Shown here: positions 8,615-16,946 of the stretch, piece by piece
Layout: each line of letters opens with the position of its first letter
Numbering within the stretch: position 1 is the stretch's first letter
NCBI GenBank assembly: GCA_030065125.1
Contig: JASJDM010000060.1
Coordinates: forward strand, 1 to 39,394
Direction: 5' to 3'
Length of the DNA: 39,394 nt
Source of the DNA: Lysobacterales bacterium
Lineage (GTDB): Bacteria; Pseudomonadota; Gammaproteobacteria; Xanthomonadales; SZUA-38
Translations under genes and position numbers: made by a program
Notes under the pieces: model-generated
The model's database searches: none
The model's input: only the letters and a program-made list of their open reading frames with translations
Told to the model about the DNA's origin: nothing

Positions 8615-9655
8615 TTACTCTCTAACGCTGTTAACCGGTGGACTCAGTCGGGGCATATGGACAAAATCGTCAGCGTCTGCTTCCCGCTCTTCATGATACA
8701 ACCAGGTTGACCAGCCCAGTTGTCCGTATTCGCCCAGCTTCAGGGTAGGAACTTCCTCCTTTTTCAGTACCATACCGTACTCCCAGGCGTACTCATCACC
8801 CAGGTAATTGCGGATTGCCGCCTTCAGCCGCTCCACACGACCGCTGTCGGGCAGCAGCGACTGAAAGGAGTCGAGATCCAGCGGTCCAAACTGCAGCAGG
8901 AATTTCTGCTGGCATTCATAAACGGATTCGCCAATGACGACGTCCTGCCCCAGCCGGCTGGCCCCCAGGCTGGTTCCCAGGAAACAGCGGGCATCTTTGG
9001 GCAGCACCAGCCACTCGCCGCGGAATTCCTCCATCTGAACCGGCATCTCGAACAGGTGCAGCAGAATGGCCAGCAGGCCTTCGGGATGTTTCGTGCGCGA
9101 AGCGTAGCGACCCGACAGGAACAGCTTGGCGAGGTCGGACAGCGCGTCCCGCTCGTAAAAGCTCTCCCCATTGAGCCCGATGAGCGCCGAGATATGCGAC
9201 GCAAACCGGCGGTCTTCTTCGGGCCGGCAAAGATCCACGGCCGGTTCCGCGTCGGCCCAGATGCGGTAGAACAGCATGCCGAGGCGGTGGTGGAAAATAT
9301 CGGCAAAACGCGCAATGGTTGGGTCCCGGTGCCCCATCAGCCGATCCCGGGCGTACTCGGTCATGTGGGTGGGCAGGGGCCCATTGGGGCCGAACAGGCC
9401 AAAAAAATACTGTCCGAGGATCAGGGCGCCGTCTTTGTCTTCGGTATGAGACAGGGTGGAGGGCGCAAATTCCAGGAACGGGTCCTGGGAGATTCGTATG
9501 GGGTCGTCGCGCAGGCGGCGGGACTGACCAAACCGCGGTTTGTCAGGATAGAGGGCCTCCATCAGCCGCATCGCCTGGTAAAAACCAAAGCTGAACGGTG
9601 ACGCCTCGAGTGCGCTCTTCAGATCGTCCGGCGCCGACCCAGTCTCACTGGCCAT
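8615..9655 (-). CDS. tssG: T6SS baseplate protein TssG
   Basis: This 346-residue TssG (ImpH family) is part of the cytoplasmic baseplate wedge with TssE, TssF and TssK. Family features include FSFGFYQAMRLMEALYPD near 20-37, the DPIRISQDPFLEFAPSTL strand region and GPNGPLPTHMTEYARDR near 109. The ATG start lies inside the end of tssF, giving a 37-nt overlap that suggests coupled translation. Length and gene order are normal for the family, and no missing motif was noticed. Confidence 0.95.
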   Translation of the reverse strand: MASETGSAPDDLKSALEASPFSFGFYQAMRLMEALYPDKPRFGQSRRLRDDPIRISQDPFLEFAPSTLSHTEDKDGALILGQYFFGLFGPNGPLPTHMTEYARDRLMGHRDPTIARFADIFHHRLGMLFYRIWADAEPAVDLCRPEEDRRFASHISALIGLNGESFYERDALSDLAKLFLSGRYASRTKHPEGLLAILLHLFEMPVQMEEFRGEWLVLPKDARCFLGTSLGASRLGQDVVIGESVYECQQKFLLQFGPLDLDSFQSLLPDSGRVERLKAAIRNYLGDEYAWEYGMVLKKEEVPTLKLGEYGQLGWSTWLYHEEREADADDFVHMPRLSPPVNSVRE

Positions 9656-11496
9656 CGCATAATTTCGCCTCGTTCTGTAGAGGCGATCACTGTCTCGGTG
9701 AAAGAGTTTACTGAAACGAATCGGGCAAAAAACTCTTCCATGATCTTGCCAAATACGAAAATCCCGGATCCTTCAAATTGTGTCTCATCCAGGGTCAGCT
9801 TGATCAGCAATCCCCGCGCCGCGGTGATGGGGCCGGGGATCGGAATGCGGCGCACCACGCGCTCACACTCGATATTCCTGACGCCTCCGACCTGCTTACG
9901 TGCCGCTGCATCGTTACGGTCGATGTACAGCTCCAGCATTTCGCGAAGGGTGGCTGCTCCGTTACCCTCGCTGGGATCGTACAGCGAGAGGTAGTTCAGT
10001 GTCAGGTGGCTGATCATGCGCCAGGCACTCTGGCCCTCGGGATGAACCGGCCGCGGCGCCGTGGGGCCCGCCAGACACCGAATCGAATCCACCGGCGCGC
10101 CGGACACCAGGGCAAAGTCGGAATTCCCCTGACCTACCGGCATGTGCAGAGCCAGATCGCGGTTGGTGCACAGTGCTTCCACGGCCAACTGCTTGAGCGC
10201 AGAGGGGAATGGCGCCTCATTGGCGTCACAGGGGGTCACGTAGACTTCGCTGCCGATATAGCTGGAACGGGGCCCTTCGCGCTCCTGCCGGCTGGACAGC
10301 ATGCGCTGCCGGCGCCTTTGGGTGTAGTAAGCCTGGGGCTCGAACCGGTTGATCCTGTCATTGGAATAATAGTACGGATTAAGTTCGTAACCTTCCTGCA
10401 GATCCGCTCCAAAACCTCGGACCGAAGTGATTGAGTGGATCTCAAAATCCATCGGGCGGGTACGGTCGGGCACCACGTGCAGCTCACTGTCACGATTGGT
10501 GACCTGGACGCGATCACATTTCTTGCTGAACAGGTTAACGGCCGGAGTGCAGAACAGCGAAAAATTGTCAGGCTCCACCGCTTTGTTCAGAGCCGGATCA
10601 CTGCGGTCAAAGTACAGCACCAGATCAATGGTCCTGGACTGGGCCTTGGCCAGTCCACGGTTCAGATTGCGCAGGGTGACAAAATGAAAAACAGGCGCAA
10701 AGGTGAAGTATTCCTGCAGCAGGCGATAGCCCTGGAATGCCCGCAGCTCGAGGGGCAGAACGGCTTCCTCGCTCGCGAACCCTGGCAGGATCACGTCGTC
10801 GGCCGGCTGGGTTGTTATCATTCGCTGGCGTCCGTCCCGAACCAGAACCGAGTATCCCAGCCCGTTGCCGTGGATCTGCTCCAGCAGCCGTACGCTGACG
10901 TCTCCCGCACCACGGATGAACAGACCCAATTCATCCAGCGCCATTTCGTCAGTGGTGACCCCGGCGGTGGTTTTGAGGGTGATCCGTAGACCGGCCTGGC
11001 TTCCGGCAGGGGCCGACAATTCGGCCGCAGAGAGATCTCCGGCGGTGGGAAGATAACGCGCGGACTCGATTTCCAGTGGCCACAGGGTAACGTCGCGGCT
11101 GGTGCGAAACTCCGCCCCGGTCTGCTCACCCCGGCCAATCTGCCCGCGCAGCACTTCGTCTCGGTTCACGGTAAAGCCATCGGCCAGTCCTGCCTCGGCC
11201 AGATCGGGCTGGAACTGCACGATGGCCATGGATGGCGTTGGTGCCAGATAGTGTGGATACACGATCTCCAGCAGGTGCTGGGTGAACTTCGGAAACTCCC
11301 GGTCAATCTTCAGCTGGAGTCGCGCCGCAAGAAACGCCAGGCCCTCCAGCATCCGCTCCACGTAGGGGTCGGCGCATTCGAATTCTTCCAGTCCCAGCCG
11401 GCCGGCGATCTTGGGAAACTCCCGGGCAAACTCCGCTCCTACTTCGCGCAGGTGCTGCAGCTCATTGTTGTAGTACCGGACGAATGTTGGATTCAT
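9619..11496 (-). CDS. tssF: T6SS baseplate protein TssF
   Basis: This 625-residue TssF (VasA/ImpG family) starts with FVRYYNNELQHLREVGAEF, then the signature ADPYVERMLEGLAFLAARL at about 42-60. Its C-terminal region contains EREGPRSSYIGSEVYVT and ends in the conserved FARFVSVNSFTETVI stretch. It is the central wedge protein that contacts TssG, TssK and the VgrG hub. The ATG at 11496 lies 9 nt downstream of tssE, and its end overlaps tssG. Nothing in it departs from the family. Confidence 0.96.
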   Translation of the reverse strand: MNPTFVRYYNNELQHLREVGAEFAREFPKIAGRLGLEEFECADPYVERMLEGLAFLAARLQLKIDREFPKFTQHLLEIVYPHYLAPTPSMAIVQFQPDLAEAGLADGFTVNRDEVLRGQIGRGEQTGAEFRTSRDVTLWPLEIESARYLPTAGDLSAAELSAPAGSQAGLRITLKTTAGVTTDEMALDELGLFIRGAGDVSVRLLEQIHGNGLGYSVLVRDGRQRMITTQPADDVILPGFASEEAVLPLELRAFQGYRLLQEYFTFAPVFHFVTLRNLNRGLAKAQSRTIDLVLYFDRSDPALNKAVEPDNFSLFCTPAVNLFSKKCDRVQVTNRDSELHVVPDRTRPMDFEIHSITSVRGFGADLQEGYELNPYYYSNDRINRFEPQAYYTQRRRQRMLSSRQEREGPRSSYIGSEVYVTPCDANEAPFPSALKQLAVEALCTNRDLALHMPVGQGNSDFALVSGAPVDSIRCLAGPTAPRPVHPEGQSAWRMISHLTLNYLSLYDPSEGNGAATLREMLELYIDRNDAAARKQVGGVRNIECERVVRRIPIPGPITAARGLLIKLTLDETQFEGSGIFVFGKIMEEFFARFVSVNSFTETVIASTERGEIMRWPVRLGRRRTI

Positions 11497-11505
11497 GCCG
11501 TGAGT

Positions 11506-12003
11506 CTAACGCTGTTCGACGTCCACGTGGCCGGTATCGATGTCCACCGCGGTCTGGAGATACAGCTGGATGGGAACGGGTTGTGCCCAAAGCTGCCCTT
11601 CAATGGTGAAGGAAACGGCATTCCGGCTCATCTGCGCCTCGTCCACTACCGCGTTGACACGCAGGGTGTGGGGCAGGATACGGGGCTCGAAATTGAGAAT
11701 AGCCTCTTTGACCATGCGTTCCATGTCCAGGGCCTCCAACCCGGCCGCGGACACCCCGGAGAGATCAGGAACGCCAAAGTTGATGACGGATTTCCTGGCG
11801 TAGGGATAATCGTCCAGGTCCTGGACTGTTTCCAGGTTTCCCGCGTTGAGCAACCAGGCCAGATCGCGTCTCACCACCTTGCGCAGCTGGCTTAGGCTGA
11901 ATACGCGGCGGCTGCGCGGCTCTTCCTGGCGCTCAGGCTGTTCATCGGTCAGACGGTCGAGCAGGGAGGGCTGCAGCCGTTCCTTTTGTGTCAACTCAGC
12001 CAT
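11506..12003 (-). CDS. tssE: T6SS gp25-like baseplate protein TssE
   Basis: This 165-residue gp25-like wedge protein starts sheath polymerisation at the baseplate. The characteristic RRDLAWLLNAGN (about 63-74), YARKSVINFGVPDLSG and EPRILPHTLRV segments are all present. A charged N-terminal arm (QPERQEEPRSRR) comes before the folded domain, as in other TssE proteins. The ATG at 12003 has no strong Shine-Dalgarno sequence. It follows tagJ by 27 nt and precedes tssF by 9 nt, so it belongs to the same transcript. Direct pairing with TagJ is known in related systems. Confidence 0.94.
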   Translation of the reverse strand: MAELTQKERLQPSLLDRLTDEQPERQEEPRSRRVFSLSQLRKVVRRDLAWLLNAGNLETVQDLDDYPYARKSVINFGVPDLSGVSAAGLEALDMERMVKEAILNFEPRILPHTLRVNAVVDEAQMSRNAVSFTIEGQLWAQPVPIQLYLQTAVDIDTGHVDVEQR

Positions 12004-12030
12004 GAAGCCGCAAAGGTATCATCCGCAGGT

Positions 12031-12846
12031 TCAGTGCACAGCCGCCTGCTCATCCGCTGCTGTCTCAAAGGTGATTTCCCTCGTGTCCAGCAGCGCATGG
12101 TCACCGCTGTCGGTGGTCAGCAGCCGTTGGCCGTGGCCAACATAAAAGCCCTCTTCAGGCTCCGACCACCGGGTCATGCGGGACAGCTGAATCCGGGTAT
12201 CCTCGTCCGTCTCGGAATTCGGGTAGCGTACCGGAATCAGACCCACGGCTTCCCCACCGTTGCTCCAGGTGATGTTGGCCGGAAGCCAGAACAGATCGCG
12301 CAGATCCGTGGGAGCCTCAATGGTCACTCTGGCAATGCGAATCATGGGGACCCAGTAGTAGTTGGCGTTGAGCATAACCTCAAGCACCGGACCCAGGCGG
12401 CTGTCGCCGTCTGCCAGCCACTCGAAGGCCTGGCCATTGATGGTGCCGGCGACGGCAGGCGCATCCTCCAGCGCCTCGTCCCGCGCCCGAAGTGCCTCGG
12501 GCACATGTCCGTCAGCCACCAATTTGCTGACGGTGAGCAGGTTAGCCATCCATGGCGGTGGTTCGCCAAGCACCAGCGGGGCGCGATCGCCCCTGAATAC
12601 GTCCTGGCGGATTCGCTCGCACTGGATGGCGGCCTGATAGGTCTGCACCATCGGCATGGTCATCGGATCGAGGTCCTTGAGGACCGAGAGCTGACTCAGT
12701 GCCCGCTCCCACTCACCAGAAGCACAGAACGCCTGAAACAGAAAAACCCGAAGCTTGCTGTTGCTCGGGTCGGACTGTATCTGCAGTTTAAGGGTGGACA
12801 AACACTCATCGAGCTTGCCTTGCTGCAATAAGGATTCAGCTTCCAC
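12031..12846 (-). CDS. tagJ: T6SS accessory protein TagJ (ImpE family)
   Basis: I place the start at GTG 12846 (271 residues), not the upstream TTG at 12903. A GGAG sits 5 nt before this GTG, the protein then begins EAESLLQQGKLDECLSTLK as the family does, and the longer version would read through a terminator hairpin. The TPR-like helical N-terminus is followed by the ImpE core (FEWLADGDSRLGPVLEVMLN, YYWVPMIRIARVTIEAP, DLRDLFWLPANITWSNG). TagJ binds the TssB/TssC sheath and TssE in H1-type systems and is absent from those with other ClpV-sheath arrangements. Its presence groups this locus with P. aeruginosa H1. Confidence 0.93.
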   Translation of the reverse strand: MEAESLLQQGKLDECLSTLKLQIQSDPSNSKLRVFLFQAFCASGEWERALSQLSVLKDLDPMTMPMVQTYQAAIQCERIRQDVFRGDRAPLVLGEPPPWMANLLTVSKLVADGHVPEALRARDEALEDAPAVAGTINGQAFEWLADGDSRLGPVLEVMLNANYYWVPMIRIARVTIEAPTDLRDLFWLPANITWSNGGEAVGLIPVRYPNSETDEDTRIQLSRMTRWSEPEEGFYVGHGQRLLTTDSGDHALLDTREITFETAADEQAAVH

Positions 12847-12855
12847 AATGGCTCC

Positions 12856-12898
12856 GAAAAACAAAGACCGCGGGCGTGGCGTAAACCGCCCCGCCCGC
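12856..12898 (-). terminator. Intrinsic terminator or attenuator between hcp and tagJ
   Basis: On the minus strand a GC-rich hairpin pairs GCGGGCG with CGCCCGC and continues across one mismatch with GGCG/CGCC around a short TTTAC loop (12870-12898). The T-rich tract TTTGTTTTT follows at about 12856-12864. It starts a little over 20 nt after the hcp stop. It would let hcp be made in excess while some transcripts continue into tagJ-tssE-tssF-tssG-clpV-vgrG. Confidence 0.65.
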
Positions 12899-12920
12899 GC
12901 CAAAAGTTACCAGGTTTGCT

Positions 12921-13406
12921 TCAGGCCGGCTGATTCTCGTCGACCTTCCACCCGAACTCCGAGGACGCACCGGCTGACCCGTCGTCGTTCTGCGGAGTGT
13001 ATTCAAACTTGATCTCCTTGTACGTCAGGCCGACGCTTTCCGTAGGAATCGGCCCGTCCGCTGAACCACCGGTGCTGTAGTCGCTGACAAAGACCTTCTT
13101 CAGCTTGATCTTCAGATATTCGACCTTGGAGTCACCACCGGCCTTGCGGGCGATGAGTTTGGCCTCCGAAAAGTGCTTGCCGCTGGCGGAATTCTTCAGA
13201 AGCACCGGGCTCGCTTTGTCTATCTCCTTGATACAGTTGATAGACTGGAAATCGGCCCGGCCGCCACCGGCACCGCCACCGCGCATGCCGGACGACGGAT
13301 TGCTCACTCCCCAGCTCCAGGACAGGACATCAATCCAGTTCTTGTAATCAGCGTCTTTGGACTCTCCGTCCACGCCTTCAATCTTCATGAAATAATCAAC
13401 AGCCAT
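12921..13406 (-). CDS. hcp: T6SS tube protein Hcp (TssD)
   Basis: This 161-residue protein forms the hexameric rings of the inner tube and is secreted. It opens with AVDYFMKIEGVDGESKD, then IDVLSWSWGVSNPSSG, a Gly-rich loop, SGKHFSEAKLIARKAGG and VEYLKIKLKKVFVSDYSTGG. This layout is very close to P. aeruginosa Hcp1. A strong GGAGG lies 6 nt before the ATG, in keeping with high expression. A strong terminator follows the gene. A weak 6-bp stem plus TTTT (13448-13477) lies between tssC and hcp, so hcp may also have its own upstream signal, although I see no clear promoter. Confidence 0.97.
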   Translation of the reverse strand: MAVDYFMKIEGVDGESKDADYKNWIDVLSWSWGVSNPSSGMRGGGAGGGRADFQSINCIKEIDKASPVLLKNSASGKHFSEAKLIARKAGGDSKVEYLKIKLKKVFVSDYSTGGSADGPIPTESVGLTYKEIKFEYTPQNDDGSAGASSEFGWKVDENQPA

Positions 13407-13447
13407 CGTATCCTCCGTTGCTTGCTACTCAATTAGTGGACCCAAAA

Positions 13448-13477
13448 CCTGAGCCATTTCCATTCACTACCCTCAGG
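13448..13477 (-). terminator. Weak hairpin after tssC
   Basis: On the minus strand CCTGAG (overlapping the tssC stop) can pair with CTCAGG across an 18-nt loop, followed by TTTTGGG. Only six pairs and a short T run support it, so it may be chance. Confidence 0.25.
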
Positions 13478-14978
13478 CGGCTTCCTTGCCTGAAGGCAGT
13501 TTTGATACCAGCCGTAGCGACACCGTAAGGCCTTCCAGCTGATAGTGAGGACGCAGGTAAAACCGCGAGGTGTAGTACCCTGGATCGTCTTCAATTTCTT
13601 CCACGACTACTTCGGCGCCAGCCAGCGGCTTCCGGCACTTGGTTTCCTCCGTGGAGTTGTCTGGATCGCCATCGACATACTGCATGATCCAGCGGTGCAG
13701 CCACTTCTCCATGTCGTCCCTTTCCTTGAAGGAACCGACTTTGTCCCGAACGATGCACTTCAGGTAGTGGGCGAAACGGCAGCAGGCGAACATATACGGT
13801 AACCGCGCTGACAACCGTGCGTTGGCGGTGGCGTCCGGATCGTCGTACTCAAAGGGCTTTTGCACCGACTGGGCGCCGATGAATGCGGCGAAATCCGTGT
13901 TTTTGCGATGAATCAGGGGCATCAGCCCCAGCTTTGCCAGCTCGCCTTCACGCCGGTCGCTGATGGCAATTTCCGTGGGACACTTCATGTCCACGCCGCC
14001 GTCGTCGGTGGGGAAGGTGTGCACCGGCAGGCCCTCCACGGAACCGCCGGATTCGACACCCCGGATGCGCGTGCACCAGCCCCACATTTTGAAGGCGCGG
14101 GTGATGTTGGCGGCCATCGCAAAGGCAGAGTTGGACCAGGTGTAATTTGACGAATCGCCGGCTTCGGTTTCCTCTTCGAACTCGAATTCCTCCACCGGGT
14201 CGGTTTTGGCGCCGTAGGGCTGGCGCGCCAGAAACCGCGGCATCGCCAGACCCAGGTAACGGGAGTCATCGGATTCCCGCAGGGAGTTCCAGGCGGCATA
14301 CTCCGGAGTCGAAGTCAGTTTGGACAGATCCCGGGGGTTGGTCAGCTCGGTCCAGGCATCCATCTGCAGCAGGCTGGATCCGGCGCCGGCAATGAACGGG
14401 GCGTGGGCCGCGGCCGCAATCTGCGCCATGCCGTTCAGAATCTGGACGTCCGCCGGGCTCTGATCGAAGTGAAAATCGCCTACGAGGCAGCCATAAGGTT
14501 CGCCGCCAAGCTGGCCGTACTCTTCCTCGTAGACCTTCTTGAACAACGGGCTCTGATCCCAGGCAACGCCGGGATAGCGGCGGAATGTCTTGCCGAGATC
14601 CTTCTTGGTAATCTGCATCACCCGAATCTTCAGCATCTCGTCCACCTCGGTGTTGTTCACCAGGTAGTGCAGTCCGCGCCAGGTGCCCTCCAGGGCCTGG
14701 AATTCGGAGTGATGCAGAATCGCGTTCACCTGATCTGACAGCTTCTGGTCAAGTTCAGCGATGAGGGAGTTGATCGTAATGACGGCATCCTGGGACACCA
14801 GGTGCTGGCCTTCGCCCAGAATCTGCTCGGCCAGGGTTTGGACCGCCTGCTGGACCTCATCTTTGGCACGGTCGGTCTTGGGGCGGAAGTTTTTCTGCAG
14901 CAGCGCGGAAAAATCGTCCTGCTCGACAACCTGTTCTTCAACGGCGGCTTTGGCGGTGGCTTTTTTCTTCGTCGCCAT
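13473..14978 (-). CDS. tssC: T6SS contractile sheath large subunit TssC
   Basis: This 501-residue TssC (VipB family) assembles with TssB into the contractile sheath around the Hcp tube. The N-terminal Lys/Ala-rich leader is followed by LEGTWRGLHYLVNNTEVDEM near 98-117, QSPLFKKVYEEEYGQLGGEP and LAMPRFLARQPYG near 244. The conserved C-terminus is FYLRPHYQLEGLTVSLRLV. The ATG has an AAGGAG about 8 nt upstream and lies only 2 nt beyond the tssB stop, so translation is coupled. Length is normal for the family. Confidence 0.97.
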   Translation of the reverse strand: MATKKKATAKAAVEEQVVEQDDFSALLQKNFRPKTDRAKDEVQQAVQTLAEQILGEGQHLVSQDAVITINSLIAELDQKLSDQVNAILHHSEFQALEGTWRGLHYLVNNTEVDEMLKIRVMQITKKDLGKTFRRYPGVAWDQSPLFKKVYEEEYGQLGGEPYGCLVGDFHFDQSPADVQILNGMAQIAAAAHAPFIAGAGSSLLQMDAWTELTNPRDLSKLTSTPEYAAWNSLRESDDSRYLGLAMPRFLARQPYGAKTDPVEEFEFEEETEAGDSSNYTWSNSAFAMAANITRAFKMWGWCTRIRGVESGGSVEGLPVHTFPTDDGGVDMKCPTEIAISDRREGELAKLGLMPLIHRKNTDFAAFIGAQSVQKPFEYDDPDATANARLSARLPYMFACCRFAHYLKCIVRDKVGSFKERDDMEKWLHRWIMQYVDGDPDNSTEETKCRKPLAGAEVVVEEIEDDPGYYTSRFYLRPHYQLEGLTVSLRLVSKLPSGKEAA

Positions 14979-14980
14979 GA

Positions 14981-15490
14981 TTATTCTCCTTCCTCCTCGG
15001 ACTTGGGCGCGGCAACCAGGCTATTCAGCAGCGCTGGATCGTTGATCGCATTGGCGATCAGCTCTTCCGCTTCGGCTTTGCCATCCATATAGGTGACCAG
15101 ATTGGCCAGCTGAGTCCGCGCCTCCAGGAGCTTGCGCAACGGCTCAACCTTGCGCGCCACCGCTGCCGGCGAAAAGTCGTCCATGCTTTCAAAGCTGATA
15201 TCCACACTCAGCTCCCCTTCACCGGTCAGCGTATTGGGTACCCGAAATGCTGCCCTGGGTTTCATGGCTTTCATTCGATCGTCAAAGTTGTCGATGTCTA
15301 TTTCAAGAAACTTTCGGTCCTCGACCGATCCAGGAGACAGTTCTGACTTGCCCATCAGGTCCGCCATGACCCCCATAACGAATGGCAACTGGACCTTCTT
15401 CTCCGCGCCGTGCAGTTCCACGTCGTATTCGATCTGCACTCGCGGTGCCCGATTGCGTGCTATAAATTTTTGACCGCTTTGCCTAGCCAC
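14981..15490 (-). CDS. tssB: T6SS contractile sheath small subunit TssB
   Basis: This 169-residue VipA-family protein contains RVQIEYDVELHGAEKKVQLP, then FVMGVMADLMGKS near 39-51 and KPRAAFRVPNTLTGEGELSV. Its acidic C-terminal helix (EELIANAINDPALLN) is the sort of segment involved in sheath and ClpV contacts. The start is GTG with a good GGAGG 5 nt upstream. It begins about 105 nt after the tssA stop. A likely terminator and a possible promoter lie in that gap, so tssB may head a separate transcript running through tssC and hcp. Confidence 0.96.
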   Translation of the reverse strand: MARQSGQKFIARNRAPRVQIEYDVELHGAEKKVQLPFVMGVMADLMGKSELSPGSVEDRKFLEIDIDNFDDRMKAMKPRAAFRVPNTLTGEGELSVDISFESMDDFSPAAVARKVEPLRKLLEARTQLANLVTYMDGKAEAEELIANAINDPALLNSLVAAPKSEEEGE

Positions 15491-15510
15491 GATTACCTCC
15501 TAACTGCTCC

Positions 15511-15539
15511 ATACGACAAATCAACGAAAACAGTGTCAT
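15511..15539 (-). promoter_or_regulatory. Possible sigma-70-type promoter for tssB
   Basis: On the minus strand ATGACA (15539-15534, five of six matches to TTGACA) is followed after 17 nt by TCGTAT (15516-15511, a weak -10). It lies downstream of the putative tssA terminator and about 20 nt before the tssB start. Supported by spacing and position only. Confidence 0.3.
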
Positions 15540-15546
15540 CTTCATT

Positions 15547-15580
15547 AAAAAACCTGGTTGGCCGCCAATCCGCGCCCACC
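15547..15580 (-). terminator. Possible intrinsic terminator after tssA
   Basis: On the minus strand GGTGGGC pairs with GCCAACC with one mismatch across an 11-nt loop, followed by AGG and six Ts (15552-15547). It lies about 15 nt past the tssA stop. Confidence 0.4.
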
Positions 15581-15595
15581 GCTACCGGGCCTGGC

Positions 15596-16651
15596 CTAAT
15601 CCGAATCGCTGGAATCCAGCCCGCTGATGTTTCGCACCTGCTGCATGGCATCGGGTGCGATGTCATTCAAAATCGCAAGAAAGTCCTGCGCCACCAGTCG
15701 TTTTGCGCGCTGCAGCAGCAGCGGCACCGGACTGGATGGTTCATGACGATTAAAATATTCGCTGATGCGATCCAGCATGCGGATCGCGTCTTCCCTGCTG
15801 TTGATCTCCCCCGCTCGAGCCGGCCCAGGCCGGTTATCTCCAGCGGCAGCACCGCCCTCAATGCCCTCGCCGCCTTCGCCGCCAGCCACCTGGCCGCGTC
15901 GCTCCATGCTATCCGCTACAAAAGGCGCGATCTCGGCAATGGAACTCTTGAGTTCCTGCAGGTTGAACGGCTCGCTGGGCGCCTGGGTCGCAATGACGTT
16001 CTGGATACGATCAATCGCCTGATTGCAGCGCTCAAGCGCCTGGTGGGTGTTCTGCAGATCGTCGAGATCGCAGTCCAACATGGCCGCGGAAATCTCCGAC
16101 AGCTCGGGCGGGACCTCATCTGGCGAGGCCGAAAGGGATGATGAACCCTTGGCCAGCAGGTAGTCGCGCACGCTGTAACTTCCCAGGCGGGACGAAGAGA
16201 CCAGCTGACAGGCGCGCACATCGCGCAGCGCCTCTTTGGAATTGAACTGTTCCAGCGCCATCAACCGATCCGTGGGGTCGTTTTCGTCTTCCTCATCCAG
16301 CAGGGGATAGACGGTCGGCCAGTAGTTTTCAAGCAGTCCGGCTATCAGCTCCAGCCCGTCCGCCAGGCCGGGCACGTGATCCAGGTGGGCTTCGGCCCGC
16401 GTCAGAATGACCGCCACGGTGAGGCTTTTGGTGCGCTCAAACAGTGCCAGTGCGTCGCGCTTGACCTCTTTCCAGTTGGGCGGCTCGGCCGGGATGATGT
16501 TGTCTCCGTATTCCTGCTCCGGCTTGCCTTCGGACGCGGTTTGAAGCTCCAGAAGCTTGCCATACAGTTCCGGGTTGTCCTCCCCCTCGGGATTCTCTCC
16601 CGCAGGCGCTTCCTCCGACAGCGGGTTGAGCAGTTGCTCCAGGTCAAGCAT
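15596..16651 (-). CDS. tssA: T6SS baseplate-capping protein TssA
   Basis: This TssA of about 351 residues carries the ImpA N-terminal domain. LNPLSEEAPAGENPEGED is the family opening, followed by EPPNWKEVKRDALALFERTK (about 65-84) and GLADGLELIAGLLENYWPTV. The C-terminal domain (AIRMLDRISEYFNRHEPSSP, then LLQRAKRLVAQDFLAIL) is the short type. A Gly/Glu-rich linker separates the two. I chose the ATG at 16651, which gives MLDLEQLL. The ATG at 16657 shares the same GGGGGA ribosome site, and longer N-termini look unnatural. The gene is divergent from fha and is the first gene of the minus-strand block. Confidence 0.93.
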   Translation of the reverse strand: MLDLEQLLNPLSEEAPAGENPEGEDNPELYGKLLELQTASEGKPEQEYGDNIIPAEPPNWKEVKRDALALFERTKSLTVAVILTRAEAHLDHVPGLADGLELIAGLLENYWPTVYPLLDEEDENDPTDRLMALEQFNSKEALRDVRACQLVSSSRLGSYSVRDYLLAKGSSSLSASPDEVPPELSEISAAMLDCDLDDLQNTHQALERCNQAIDRIQNVIATQAPSEPFNLQELKSSIAEIAPFVADSMERRGQVAGGEGGEGIEGGAAAGDNRPGPARAGEINSREDAIRMLDRISEYFNRHEPSSPVPLLLQRAKRLVAQDFLAILNDIAPDAMQQVRNISGLDSSDSD

Positions 16652-16946
16652 GGCCATGACTTCCCCCAGGCTCAAATCGTACAAACAGCCTTGTGAGTGT
16701 AACTCCAACGGTGGCAGTTTGCATGGCACGCTGTTTACTGATTTTGCTGCCTGGGGAACAGCGGAGATCCCAAACGGCCGATGGGCCCCGGCCAGGTCCA
16801 GGACAACGCGCCCTGTCGCGCCATCCGGAGGTAACGGTCAGGGCCTTGGAGTGGGGGCCAAATCGGCCGGACGGCAGCTTGCGAACGCGGTGTAGGCAAG
16901 GTAACGTGCTGTTTCTTGAGCGTTTACGGCACACCAAGGGCTTTGC
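16652..16946. promoter_or_regulatory. Divergent control region between tssA and fha
   Basis: About 295 nt separate the two outward-facing transcription units. No gene is evident. The region should hold promoters for both blocks. The clearest candidate is the element noted at 16879-16907 for fha. No operator palindrome or RNA element was recognised. Confidence 0.5.
16879..16907 (+). promoter_or_regulatory. Possible sigma-70-type promoter for fha
   Basis: TTGCGA (16879-16884) and TAACGT (16902-16907) are spaced by 17 nt, about 40 nt before the fha start. Matches to consensus are four of six and three of six. Confidence 0.25.

Noticed and set aside
16724..16738. A sigma-54-like TGGCAC sequence followed by TTAC in the tssA-fha gap
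   Set aside because: The invariant GC at -12 is missing (TTAC instead of TTGC) and the distance to fha is over 200 nt.
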